Shown here piece after piece: positions 12,393 through 24,945 of a stretch of DNA of 64,000 nucleotides (position 1 is its first letter; every line of letters starts with the position of its first letter). The notes below the pieces were generated by a model. The model ran no database searches. It worked only from the letters and a program-made list of their open reading frames with translations, and had not been told where the DNA came from. The position numbers and the translations under genes were made by a program. Source of the stretch: Diphasiastrum complanatum (taxonomy: Eukaryota; Streptophyta; Lycopodiopsida; Lycopodiales; Lycopodiaceae); the NCBI GenBank assembly GCA_029204225.1, contig CM055101.1, positions 42,866,927 through 42,930,926 on the forward strand, in the 5' to 3' direction.

Positions 12393-15300
12393 CTAATCTG
12401 TTGTAGGACCCACTGCAACACAGGTGATGTCGTTCCTCTCAGCACTTGGAAAAGCATGAATCTTCATTCGCTTCCATAACACCAGGTGCCTATTAACCGC
12501 AAAACTGTTTCTCAAAAATGAAGGTCTCTCAATGGCCGCTACATTCCAGCCCTCTTGAGAACCTCTTGCGAGTTCTGCTCGCCTCGTCGTCTTGCCGTTT
12601 GTTTTCACTCGCTCATCTTTCGCCTCAGGGCTTCAAATACTTGGAAGCAGAGCTTACTTCCATAGTTTAATGGCCCCATGTACTCTCGTATCTTTTCGAT
12701 GAAGCCCATTTCTTGCCAGGCTTCCACCATGGTGACGTATCGTGATGACATGAAGGCCGCTCTGTAGTATAGCCGGGCCATCATCTCATGGTCTTCCTCT
12801 GACTGGAGGGCTATGTTGGGACTGATCTTGATCAAATCCAAACCACGATCCTAGAAACATTCTTGCTGCATTAGAAAGGCCATGGATCGGCACTATTCGG
12901 CATTTTTTTGCACGCATAGATCGGCACTTGTCTAGTATTTGTGCCTGAAATCAAGTAACTGTAGCCTCAGGTCATCCGAGGAGATTCTCTCTAAAATTCT
13001 TGTAATCACTAGCCAGTTCACCAACTCGACCCGTGGCTTTTCTACCGGCAATGGATTTCTGCATTTGAGCAGCATGTAGAATGGATCTATTCACTTCCAT
13101 GCCAGTGCCTTCAGGTACTCTTGGAGCTGCCTGCTATCCTTTAGGATCTTGTTTCGCCATTCAGATTGCGGTTGTAATGCCGCAATGATCTCGGCCCTGG
13201 TGGAGTATTGGCTTTGATTTATCTCCTCTTTGCCTCCCCTCATGTTGGGAGGGTATTTCCTTTCAAATTTCTCTGACTCTTTTGTATCAGCCATCTTGCT
13301 CCTAGGCCTGGTAGGAGAAGCTGCCCTACGTGGTTGTGGTGGCCTTTCCAGGTAATCATCTAAGGCCTTTGTGCCCGTATCTTTTTCCTTGGCTCGTTCG
13401 CTCGTTGCTTGGGGATGCACAAGGCATTTCTAATATTAGTTGGGTAACAACCGAGCTCAGTTGCGCACGTGTCTTGCCTGGGCGAGAATCTTCTTGTTTC
13501 TGGTGGATCTGCTAGAAAGTCGTCATCACCCCCAATGTCGGTGTTAACTTCTGGGAGGTCAGGGATGGAGTGATCTGGAGAGAGAGGTGCAGGGATGATA
13601 GGTTTAAAAAGAGGTGGGTTTAACAAATTATACGCCACACCGGGGGAGCGGAGTTGTTGAAGGAACTCGTCCAATTGGGCTTTGTATGTGTCAGTTGGAC
13701 CTTTTGATGGGCCCATTATTTTGCTAGGAGGTGGTGGAGAGAGGGAAGATGAAAAAATAGGGTAAGTGAGAATAAATGTCTCAGAAAAATTAAAAGCGGA
13801 ATAAGATTAGGGGTTAAAAGTGGGAGGGGGAAGGGAAAAAGTTCTCGAAGCAGCTTTGGCTCTCTGGATACCCGATCCCGAGGTACCATCTGATGGTCAG
13901 GTTTGCCCACCCTTATTTCCCGCTCCATTATCTTCATCACTGTCTCGTGGTTTTTGTGAATGAGCGCCTGCATGGGCCTTGCACGCTGTGTCTCACAACT
14001 GATTCACCTTGTCCAACAACTTGTTGCAGGACCTTCGTTGTATCTTCTACTGCTTTTGGGACTCCAAGATGATTTTTTTCTGCTTGGCCACACCGAAATT
14101 TCTTTTCTCGGCTTCCCGTTCCTGGATCAGCCGCATGTACTTCTCCATTTGGATGGCTGAGGCCTGCGGAGCCTGGAATTGTATGTCCTCGGGCTTAACT
14201 AGAGGGGCATCAACTGTCATTGCACCCGACGATCCGTCTCGTACTTGGTCGAAAAGGACCATCTGGTGCTTCAGTTGCTGCTGGACCTCTTCCAAAGTGG
14301 TCTTTTGCCTGGCCATCACGGATCTAATTTCTTTTGTCTCTTTTTCCTTCTCTTTGGCCAGCCTCTGTTGTTGCGCGATTTCTTGGTCCTGGCACTGAAC
14401 CTTGTTCTCGAGCATTTGATGCTGGCTTACCAACCAATGCATATGGTAGCTTGCTTCGGATAGGCCGATCATTGAGCGCTTAGCTGCTTCAGAGAGCTTC
14501 TCAGGGTTAGTGAGGGTTGGGTACTGATCAAGGGTGTGAGTTGGTGAAGCTAATCCAAAAAATAGACGTTATGTAGGAGACGAAGATGGAGGTGGATGGA
14601 GTAGAGGAATAATGTTAGTAGCAATGGTGATTGTTGTGGTGGTGGTGGTGGTGGTTATTGGAGGGGTCAGACTTCTTCCTGACTGATCTACCTTCTCTGG
14701 TTCATCATCACTTATTTCCATCAAGTCCGCAACATCAAAATATTGCGAAGTGTCCAAGGTGTGGACTTGTTGGGCCTGTGGTTGTTGACCTTGTGGCTGC
14801 TTGGCCGCTTTCGTATCTTGTGGGGACTGAAACTCCCCACTCCTCCCCCTCCCCAAAAAAAATGATGCATTTGGTGATGTTGGTGGTGTTGGCGTGGTGA
14901 TTAATATGGGTGGGGTGGTGACCTTGTCTAGTTGACCAATGACTTGTGATGTGGTCATGTCTGGTGCTGTTGTAGATGTAGTTGCTCCATCACCCTCGTC
15001 GATGGTGTGTGAGGGTGACGAGTGTTGTTGCGAGGCTGAAGTTGAACTTCCATCATCAAAAGTTGAACCATTTGATGTTGTTCCAGCTGGTGATTTCCTC
15101 CTAGCCTGAAGCTTTCTTCGTATCCTTTGTTGCCTTGTGTTTGGCAATTGGGCCTTGGAGGTATCGGCCTGCTGCTTGTGGGTCTGGTTGTCTATTGTGG
15201 ACTAGTGGAAGAATACTAGTGTTCACCCTTTTGGGTGGGAATCCCGATGGTGAAGTAGCTCGTGAGTTTTGTTCGGAAGCTGCAGGTGTTGTTGGAGTTT

Positions 15301-15960
15301 GGCCTCGTTCTGTACTTGCTGCAGTGTGATATCCATCATGAGATACCCGAGTATGGTTACGGGCTGCTTGTTTTTTAGACGCTCATGAAGGCAGTTCGAA
15401 GCAAATTATGCCCGATCATAGAGGTTCTGCGCATGCAGTCGTGAATCTGCCATCATGTGGAATAGGGACATGGGTACCCTTAGCACTTTTGTCCTTGGTC
15501 GTTGTGTGCATCTGGTCAAATATACACATGCCGCTTGCAGCTGCTGATCATTGATGGCCTCAACTTTGTACCCGTTCTTATTCTTCCGTTTGTCCACGGA
15601 GGGATCTATGTATTTGAAGTATGTTGTCTGCTCGATCTTTTGGAGCGTCTTTGTGACAGCATTTGGTCCTCAAGGGAACCCAAAGGGTTGCAAGTTGGCC
15701 GCCGCAAAAGATACGTTATAAACATAGTTCCTAACCGGGGGAACTATGAGTTGGCATGACCTTGTTGTAGCATTATAATTGGCATACACCATATGTACCA
15801 GGTACGGGCTTTGATATCCTGTCAGGACAGGGATCTAGAACTCAATGGCCTTGAAGAATGACTCTGCCTACTGGTACCAGGTCTGCATCTCTGTAAGATC
15901 TAACTTGCATAGCTGGATGTCGTGGCTCAGAGTAGAAGTTCTTATGAGAAAGGTGTATCT
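12393..15960 (-). pseudogene. Element A extra ORF (ORF3), decayed
   Basis: A long coding relic lies between the lost integrase and the 3' LTR, in the same place as the extra ORF of element B. One minus-strand frame is open from 15597 to 13360 except for a few stops: segments 15597-15406, 15147-14569, 14472-14047 and 13716-13360. Later segments shift frame (13420-13091, 12841-12393). Order along the protein: a globular N-terminal part, a Ser/Thr/Pro/Gln-rich linker (15147-14569), a charged coiled coil rich in Gln, Lys and Glu (14472-14047), and a C-terminal part with MARLYYRAAF, resembling IARLYFRATM in B. No membrane segment or enzyme motif is seen. Function unknown. Confidence 0.55.
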
Positions 15961-16270
15961 CAATGAATGATTGTATGCTTAATTGGGAATATTAAGATTC
16001 CATACAAACAGAAATGAGATGGGCCAAAAGTGTCAGAATCTTTTTCATATGGTGTAGCCTATCATTTGTTGACCTAGAACATTCATGACAAATGGGTATT
16101 TATAGAAAAAGGAAATGCATAGAAAGTAAATAAGTACATGTATGAATTATAAACAAGAAACGAGGTTAAAAATAGACATGCAAAACAAGAATAACAAGCA
16201 AGAAATTAAGAAAATAAAATAAAAAGAATAAAAACTGTAAAATATATACTAGGAAAAAGGTGTTAAATTG
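15961..16270. other. Junction between element A and a copia fragment
   Basis: AT-rich, A-rich stretch with no ORF. The element A boundary must lie here, but I see no LTR end or target duplication. Confidence 0.4.
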
Positions 16271-18756
16271 GGTCAACAAAAAACAACTCTTTGTAATACC
16301 GTCGTAGTCGACCACCGAGCTTCACCCAGATCGGTCATGTCAAATTCAGAAGATAACATTGTCTTGTCTTCTTTTATCATATCGATACTGTTGCCAAAGA
16401 GCAATGTGTCATCCACATATAAAGTGATAATGATAAAAGACTGTTGGCATTGTCTTGAAATAGACATTCGAATTTGAAGAGCTTGGTATGTAGCCGTGAT
16501 CAATAAGAAAAGTATTGATTCTTTGAAACTATGTTTAAGCAGATTGCATCAAGCCATAAAGTACTTTATGGAGTTTACACACATGATTGTGTTTACCTTC
16601 GATAATATAACCTTCGGGTTGCATCATGTAAACGTCTTCTTCGATAACTCCATTGAGATATGATGTCTGTACATCAATTTGATGTATTTCCAAATCTGTT
16701 GTAGCAGCAAACGATAATAAAAGTCGAATAGAAAAATGCTTGACTACTAGACTGAAGGTCTCAGTGTAATCGATATTGTATATCTGAGAAAATCCTCTGG
16801 CGACAAGTCAGGCTTTTCTTCTGTCGATGCTTCCATCTGCTTTGTACTTGACTTTGAAAATCCATTTGCAATCAACTACGTTTCTGCTAGTAGGTAATTC
16901 AACAATCGTCCAAGTCTAGTTCTTGATAAGAGATGAATACTCTTTATCCATAGCTTCTTTCCAGAGATCAGAATTGGGCTAACTGAGTGCCTCTTCATCG
17001 ATTCGTGAACAAGGTAAGTTGCAGACTCGTCGATATACCTATTAGGTGGTCTGCTAGTTCTTGATGATCTTCTGGAAAATAGAGAAAGTTGATCATTTTC
17101 ATCATACTATAGTTGTTGAATTGCGACATTATCATCTTCGGATTCGCCATTGATATGTTGTTCGTCAGAAGTAGATGAGCTTGGACCTTCAATAGGAATA
17201 GTCGACTGAGGAACTTCGAAGTTCAATATGTCAGATGAGTCAGACAAGTCAGCTACATGGGCCTTGCCTTTTTCCTTGAGGTCGATAAACTGGTCTTCAA
17301 TGAAGATGACATCCCAGCTAGTAAATATCTTCGACTCGATGGGATCAAACAACTTGCAAGCTTGATTTGAAGTAGTGTAGCTGATGAAAATACATTTGAT
17401 ACTCTGGAAGTCAAACTTCTTCCTGAGATCATGAGGAATTTGCACATAAGCATTATATCCAAAAAAATTTAAGTTCGATAAAGAAGGTTTGGTACCTATC
17501 CAAACTTCAAATGGTATTTTGTCTGAAAGACAGGACATCTGTTTTGAATATAGGTTGTTGTTGAAACAGCTTCAGCCCAGAAGGACTTCAAAAGTGTCAC
17601 ATGTGATAACATGCACTTTGCCGATTCGACTAAGGTTTTGTTCTTTCTCTCAACAAGACCATTTGACTGAGGCGAATAAGAGATAATGTATTGTTGCTCA
17701 ATGTCGTTATTAAGACAATACTCCTTGAATTCGGTGGAGATGTATTCTCCCCCATTGTCAGACCTTAGTGCTTTAATTCATTTGCTAGTTTGATTTTCTA
17801 CATGCTCTTTGAATTGTCTGAACTTGATAAAAGTATCTGATTTCTGCTTAATGAAGTAAACAGGTGTTCTTCTAAAAAAATTGTCAATAAAGGTAATGAA
17901 ATATTTTGCATCTAGTAATGATGGAGTTTGCATAGGTCCACATATATCTGAATGAACAAAATCTAATAGACCTTTTGTTGCATGCCTATGACTCGATGTA
18001 AAAGGAATTCTAGTCTGCCTTCCAAGGATGTAGCTATGGAAGATAGGGAGATCAACTTTGCCAGAAGGATAGTCAAGATCAAGTGCAAAGGATTTTCTAG
18101 ACATGTTCGAAACATATGCATAATTTAAGTGTCCTAAGTGATGATGTCATAGTAATGCTTTATTGACAAGAAGAAAGGCTTTCAAGACTTGACTAGAATC
18201 AAAATAACAATGTGCCAATCTATATAAGTATCAATGCCTCTTGCCGAGTGCAAGGATCTTATTATTCCTATCAATAATTTTGCATTGATCTGATTCAAAC
18301 TCCACCTTATAATCTAAATCTGTAATTCTACTTATTGATAACAGATTTGTACAGAGTTTAGGAGCATACAAGACTTTTGACAGTAGCTTAAATTGATCAT
18401 GTTGGAATCTTAATCATACAGTACCTTCACGTTCGATAGTGTGAGTGCTATCATCACCAAGATGAACATACTTCTTTGTGTTGTAAGGCATATAGGAATG
18501 GAAAATCTCACGATGATTGGTCATGTGTTGAGTAGCTCTAGAATTCAAAAATCACAAATCATCCAAATTCGCATATTTGTCTTTGACCATAAAAGCGCCT
18601 TCGTCCATTTTGACTTCAAGAGATGTTGTAACTATATTTGCTTGTTGATCAAGTTGCTTGGTTGCATTCTTCGATTTGAGAATTCGACAATCCTGGATCT
18701 CATGGTTATTGTGCTTGCAATACCTGCAAAACATCTTCTTCTTCGATGAATGTGGA
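16271..18756 (-). mobile_element. Ty1/copia retrotransposon fragment (gag end, integrase, RT start)
   Basis: Minus-strand copia polyprotein with multiple stops and frameshifts. From the 5' side: the zinc knuckle CRYCKHNNHEIQDC (CX2CX4HX4C) at about 18730; pre-integrase and integrase core (18104-17540) with [20 protein letters not shown] and SPQSNGLVERKNKT; the integrase C-terminal region (17538-17107); and RT with the LYVDD box near 16400. RT ends abruptly after DLGEA at about 16.3 kb. On the other side the copy is interrupted at 18757 by element B. Both LTRs, the N-terminal part of gag, most of RT and the RNase H are lost. Confidence 0.85.
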
Positions 18757-19516
18757 TGTAGTGCATTTCTTTCCTTGCCTAACCTGAATCCAAGGTCTAG
18801 TCAATCTAGCATCAAAGAGACAGAGTTAGTTGTCACGCGTAGGTTCGTTCCCATGAGAGCGATAGTATAATTCAGATTTCAACATGAATGGAGGATCTAA
18901 CACTAACATCCATTAACACTAAGCATTAACACTAACATCCATTAACCCTACTTCCATTAACCCTAAATCCACAACAATGATAGAAACTTACTCTTCTCTC
19001 TCTCCTTTTCTCTCTCACAAAAAGCATAAGAAATAGCAATCCCAATAATGATCAAATCCAACAATTAGCAAATACAAAGAAAGCATGAGAAATGGAGGAA
19101 AAGAGAGGAAGAGCAAGGACATTCATCAATCCATTTCTAAAGAGAACCAATCTGCTTTATTGAAATGAGGAAATGAACATCAGGATCAACTCTAGTTGGT
19201 CCCTTTTTATAGTAGAGAGGAGGACCCTGGCCTCTGAATCCTATTGGTCCAGTCTTGCCTCTCTTTTTATTCAAATTTAAAAAAGTGTGGGAACCATCAA
19301 AATTGGAGGGAAACCCAACTTTATTCACTAACTTGACATTTAGGCCCTGCGACATTAAAATTTTCGCAAAAAGGCCTAAAGTACTTTATTAAATTTTAAC
19401 TAATCAATCAAATAACTATGTGATCATTGGGTTGGACTTACACACGCAGGGTGCCAAATCCCTCTCACTTATTAACTAGGGTTAGGGTTGCCTTGGGATC
19501 TGCAAACCCTCCAACA
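18757..19516 (-). repeat. Element B 3' LTR
   Basis: It runs from TGTAGTGCATTTC to CCCTCCAACA (plus strand), 760 bp with TG...CA ends. Its outer 185 bp are repeated at 29897-30081. A TATA-type CTATAAAAAGGGACC lies on the element strand near 19210, a plausible LTR promoter. Confidence 0.88.
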
Positions 19517-19533
19517 ATATCCCCCACCAAAAC
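19517..19533 (-). promoter_or_regulatory. Polypurine tract of element B
   Basis: On the element strand GTTTTGGTGGGGGATAT abuts the 3' LTR, the same sequence class as in element A. Confidence 0.7.
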
Positions 19534-19566
19534 TAGTGGCGATCCCACGACACCTGCAATATGTAG

Positions 19567-22500
19567 TTATTGGGGACGTTTATTGGCTTCACGCCGAATC
19601 TTAATTATATGATACTGCACCTTCTCCATAAAGTTGAGACGTGCAATATTGAAATCCAAATTGTGTGGCAGGAAACAATGCTGGGCTCCGGCAATCCATT
19701 TGAAAGTTGTCCATGAGGTGAAGCGGGATTCCCAAGAGCCTCCCATCATAGTCGCACGAAAATAGAGACGAGCAATCGGTAGTTGATCTTTGATTTGCTC
19801 TAAGGCCATCGGCTTATTTGGATCGAATGCCAAAGGAGGAAGACAATCGTCCCATTTGGTTGCCATTGACGCCAAAAGAGTGAGATCTTTAGCAAACATT
19901 GCCGATTGTCAAACCGTTGGATCCGAAGAGTTGACATACTCTCTCTGATATGCTTGTAAAGCACGGTGGAAGTCCACTGAAATGGTCCAGTTGTAAGGCT
20001 GATGGATGATTGGCCAATTGGACGTATGGATGGTGATTTTGTCCATAGCCAACCCCAAATCTTTCCATTTATTTCTTCACGGCATTGGCACGTAATAGGG
20101 ATCTAAAAAAAAGAAGAAGAATTTCGCTATTTTCACAACTGGCGAGCGCTGGCGACGTAACTCCTAATTGATTCCGGAGTTTTCTCAAAAACATTCTCCA
20201 TGCCGACTGCTCTCCCAGTGCAGGTATTTTGTCCAACTCTTTGCCGGCCTCAATCTCAGAGGTCTTAAATTTCAAAACCCATCCACCACGTGAGGACTCA
20301 TGCGGATGTTGCTTTAAGAAGGTCTGGATCTGGTCCTCGATGCTGATGGGCCTTCTGAATAGAGGTCTTGTCCTTAATGAGGATGGACCCCTTGTACTGT
20401 CGGTATGGTTGGCGGTTGATCTGCTATATCTGGAGCTCCCCCGTGGTCCATGCTCGAATCAACCCCTGTATCCATTGGTACGGCTTCTTGGCGCGGAGAG
20501 GAGAATCGCGGCATGACCAGGACGGAGATTTGTGGTCCAGCTTCCAACACTTGAGCGGTTGCTTTTTCATAGGCGGTGATGGTCTCTTTTGCCTTTGCCA
20601 ACTCGGTTGAAGCTGCTCCTTTGAACCTATCAAAGCGACCTTGGAATCCTTGAAGGGCCACTTTGTATGTCTCCACTTTTTTGAATAAATACGCAATCTC
20701 CGTCGGTGTGACCGGATGATCGGGTATTCGCGTTTGCAAATAGGCATCACGCTCAAGGGCGGTCACATCCAATTCACCTTGAAGCTGTGTGCGATCTTGT
20801 TCGGCCATCTGTAATTGCCCCTTCAGCAGCTGCACCTGTTGCTTGGCATCTTGCACTGCTTTATCTACTTGATCTTGTGCGGTTGTCAGGGCGTTTTGTA
20901 GGGAGCTGATGTAGGTTTCCAAGCGATCAGCTTGTTGCTGGGCCAACTTCGTTTTGCTTTCAATCTTATCTTCATGTTGTTTGGCTATCTTTAACTCTCG
21001 ATCCAACTGGACAATTTTCTGGCTGATCAGAGTGTTTTTGGATCCTAAATCAGAGATCCTCTGTTCCATTTCCTTCTTCTTATCCAGCATAGACTGGATC
21101 ACTTGCCCAAGGCTTGAAACCAGCCCTAGAGCATCACCAGAATCGACGGTCGTGGCAGCGACAGTAGCAGGAGGACCTGATGATACTGTCCTTGGTTGGC
21201 ATAAAATAGGTGCCACGGTCTCTTCTTCTTCAAAAATATCCTCCTCTTCAAACCCTTCAGGCACTGTGGCGTCGAACTGTTTTGGTGATTTTACAGCTGT
21301 GTCGACCCAAAGTGTGGCTGGGCTACCTTGTGTGTGAGGTTGTTGGCTGGCATCTTCGACACCAACAGTAGATTCATGGATATGTCCGAATCCTCTTCCA
21401 GGGGATTGGGGTTCAAAGGGCGTTGGGCTCTAGGGCATTTCAAAGATTTCGGTGGCCCCAAGGGGGTCGAAATCATTGAACATATCCATAAAGAATTGTG
21501 TGTTGGGTGAGGTGGCTATGGTGTGCGGGGGCGAGGTGGCTTGGACAGCTGTGATGGGAGTGGTCGGCCCAATGGTCACAAACTGTCCTTGTATGGGAGC
21601 AGAGGCGAGGGAAGCATCAAAGGCTTGGGGAATGGGAAGTTCAGTGCGAATAGCAGCAGGGGGTGGAAGCGCAGTTGACGAGGTATGCCTAGTGCGACGT
21701 CGTGACGCGGAAGGCGAATCAGGAATTACGATCTTGCTGTGTGGACGACAACGACTATGAGAGCTTGAGGCCTGATGAGATGATTCTGTCGGTGCTTCTT
21801 CGTAGACCGAAAGCACAAAATCCAGGTGGAAGCCATGGATTCTGTCTTCTAAGTGAGAAGCGGCTAAGAGGGACAATAAAGAGCCAACAGCGAACTACTG
21901 CTTAGTATTGGCCTTAATAGCTCGTTTGAGCTCACCAGAAACAATCTTGAACCAATTATATGGTTCAAGAGGGGCTTTGGCCAATTTAGTGTGGAATTTC
22001 ACTATCTTGTGAAGGATTTGAGATGTGATGCGGTCTTTCCTGAGGTTGCTAACTATCAGAAAATTATTCAATAGCTGGACAGCTGCGTGGATGGAAGGCT
22101 CAGTGATGGCTTCCAAAAGGTAGCCATCATTGGTCCAGTGCAGATCGTTGGTGAGGTCAATAGATGGCTTGATGGCATGTTTGGCATGCTTGTGATTGAG
22201 TGAGGCCTGCGTACCAGATGATATTCCTATAGCTGCAAGTGCGGCCTCAATGACGCGCACTTTGTGTGTGGCTCCCTGGAAAGTGATATAGAATTTGGAT
22301 TTCTCTTCCTTCCACGTACTGAAGGCAAGAGTGATGAAATTCATATTGATACGACCCGAAAAGGCTCTCTCATGAATACCCATTGTAGTGAGTAGAGGCT
22401 CCGCAAGGGTCATCCACTGAGTGACCATGCTTGTGCTAGGAAGAATCATGATGTCCGTTGCAGATGGGACATTACGATGGATAGTATAGCGCGGAGACTG

Positions 22501-22599
22501 GAAAGTATCGGTAGAAGACATGATGATCAGAAAGGAATTATAAACGCGTGAAAGTGTATCAAAAGGCAATGCAAGAAATTTGGAAGGCTTTGGTCGCAA
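19567..22599 (-). CDS. Element B extra ORF (ORF3), coiled-coil protein of unknown function
   Basis: Sense-strand ORF between integrase and the 3' LTR. One frame runs from 22599 to 20374 (742 codons) and is broken only by two TAG codons, at 21897-21895 and near 21432-21430. The C-terminal part continues in other frames (20275-20069, 19899-19567). Order: a globular, partly hydrophobic N-terminal domain of about 230 residues; a low-complexity Ser/Pro/Thr linker; an acidic EEED patch; a long coiled coil (about 21100-20740) with heptads of Leu, Gln, Lys and Glu; and a C-terminal segment IARLYFRATM. I see no signal peptide, transmembrane helix or catalytic motif. The position is that of the env-like ORF of Athila, but the content is different. 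Element A carries a diverged homologue. Confidence 0.6.
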
Positions 22600-22768
22600 G
22601 AAAAATTTGCAACAGCTTCGCTAGCACAAGTGAGGAATGAATCAAATTCAGCCAACTTATAGGTGAATTTGGTGGGTCCATTACACTGAATAGTAGTTTG
22701 GCTGATCAGTTCTGAACAAAAATTTGCAGGCATGTGTAGTACCATAAAAATAGGCTATAAAAATCTTG

Positions 22769-23107
22769 GCGAAGGTTTCTAGGGATCTGAACCTATCAGG
22801 CGAACGTTTTCCAAGGCTAATGAAAGATGAACCTTCGCCCAGGAGAGTCCTTCACCCAGGTACTGTCATAAATGCATTTTTTCACAATCTGAACCTATGG
22901 ACAACCTAATTTTGACATTTTAAGATCATCTATCAGGTCGACGAAGGTTCATAATGAGATTATGATGCTCGACGAAGGTTCCCAAAATGGCATATCATTG
23001 AACATTCGCCTGACTCAAAAATTGGATTTTCTCTTGTTAGGAACCTTCGCCCACCTCAATTTAGATAAATCAAGGTGGATGTACAATCTGAGAGCTAAGC
23101 GAAGGTT
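22769..23107. repeat. Cluster of the 9-mer GCGAAGGTT in both orientations
   Basis: GCGAAGGTT or its complement at 22769, 22830, 23042 and 23099, CGAAGGTT at 22942 and 22973, and near matches at about 22799 and 23001. The cluster lies in the noncoding spacer between integrase and the extra ORF of element B. A second cluster is in the 5' leader. Confidence 0.8.
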
Positions 23108-23334
23108 TCTGATACTGTATTGGCCAAATCTGTCCCAATCAGTAATTTTCTAAGTCATTTTCCATAAAAAAAAATGTTGTGCTTCCTTTTTCTTATGTTG
23201 ATGACTTCCTGACTTTTGCTCATCAGTCTTTTCTTATTTATTTATTTTTAACTGTCTTTTTTCAAAAAACTCAGCAAATTAAATACTGAAAACAAAAAAT
23301 TGAAAGACAAATAAAATTCAAAAATATATTGAGA

Positions 23335-24216
23335 TCAAACTTGCTGAACTGGCGTAGCAGACTGCCAAAACTTGCGTAATAGGCTGTCATTTATCGGAGT
23401 ATCAATTCGTTTTCCATCCAAGTGCTCAAGAATTATTGTGCCATAGTTCAGGATTTCCTTCACTTTATACGGGCCTTCTCCGGTAAACTTCAACTTACCC
23501 TTGATCGGCTTGGTTTTGTACATCAATGCAAGATCTCCTGCTTCCAGATCTTTTTTGTGCAATCGACGATCGTGCCATGCCTTGCGGCGGGCTTTCTCTG
23601 CCGCTAAGGCATGAACTGCCATCAATCGGGTTGCACATAATTTGTGCAACGCTTCATGATGGAGTTGTAAAGACATATCATCATTTAATCGTTCCGCTGC
23701 TGCTATGCGTAAAGATGGGATTAAAAATTCAATTGGCATAACAGCATCTTGACCATAAACCAGTTGAAAAGGTGTTTGATTTGTACTATTTTTGTAAGCC
23801 GTTCTGAATGCCCATAATGCTGCATACAGTTTATGTTCCCAATCGGACCGACTTGCTTCAACTGTCTTTGTCAAAATGGTGCAGAGTTTTCAAACGGTCC
23901 TTGCGATAAAATCGGATGTAAGGGTTCATAATTTTGTCGAGTAGGCCGTCGTCCTCGCTGGCAGACATCACATGTCTGAATAAAATTTTATGTGTCCTTA
24001 TGAAGCGTAGGCCACCAACAACCAGATTGCCAAAAGTTTGCGAATAGTAATATCTATAGAGAAGTGTCCTCCACCCATGCCATCATGTGAAAACATGATT
24101 AAATCTGGTACTTCATGTGGTTAAACACATCTCCGTAAAATATTATCTGATCCACGACGGTACCATTGTCCTGCAATTAATTGATAAGGTTGAGCCTTAT
24201 GAATCAATTGTTTCTT
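23335..24216 (-). pseudogene. Element B integrase, catalytic core deleted
   Basis: The zinc-binding HHCC end is visible at about 24100-23930, with CDVCQRGRRPT, and the text then reaches PLHPILSQGPFEN. The next recognisable piece is KTVEASRSDWEHKLYAALWA at about 23880, which normally follows the whole core domain. The stretch with the DDE triad (usually SDxGxxF and a QANGQVE-type motif) is absent, so around 450 bp were deleted at about 23885-23905. The C-terminal part (23874-23335) is intact, including LYALWA-type helices and the GPYKVKEI module. Without the DDE residues this copy cannot integrate by itself. Confidence 0.75.
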
Positions 24217-24945
24217 CTATACTTTTGTCAAGGAGTCATTCGGTTGTCCTAGAATCAGGTACCCAACAATATCTGCCGCCCACTCAGGTACTGCTTCAAC
24301 ATAGAACAACGCAGCATCTGGCAATTCATCATCCACTTCAGCATTAACTGGTGCGGATTCAATTCGCGAAACGTGATCGGCTAGATAATGTTGCTTTCCC
24401 TTTCTAACCACAATTTGAAAGTCAAATTCAGTCAATAATAATAACCATCTTGCAATACGTCCAGTATTACACGTCTTATTTACCAATTAAAGTAACGGTT
24501 GATGATCCATATAAAATGCAAAGTGCGTTTCCATCAAATAGTGACAAAATTTCCGAACAAAAAAAATCATGGCTAGCGCTTCACCTTCTATTGTTGAATA
24601 ACTCTTCTCTGGATCTGTAGGTTGTCTGCTTGCAAATCGTATGGGATAATCTTTTTTATAGTCACCTGGTTGCATCAAAACTGATCCAATGGCGTATTTT
24701 GAGACATCCGTATGAGCATGAAACTCTAATGTCCAATCTGGAGAATGCAGTATTGGTGCCGAAATTAATGTATTTTTTAACTTTTCAAAGGCTTCTAACG
24801 CCTCTACTGTCCAAAAAGGAACAATAGTTAGTTTGCATATAGGTCGTGCTAAATCCGCAAAGAAGATAATAAAAATTTGATAGTAGTTCGCATGGCCCAT
24901 AAACACATAAATTCCTCGAATTGTTGTTGGCGGTGGCAATTCCAC
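24217..24945 (-). pseudogene. Element B RNase H domain
   Basis: Two ORFs (24945-24487 and 24486-24217) cover the RNase H and the connection to integrase: HAHTDVSKYAIGSVL with the first catalytic Asp, YSTIEGEALAMIFFVRKFCHYL, MDHQPLL, and GRIARWLLLLTEFDFQIVVRKG followed by LADHVSRIE. This is the standard gypsy arrangement. The stop at 24487 breaks the frame. Confidence 0.8.
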
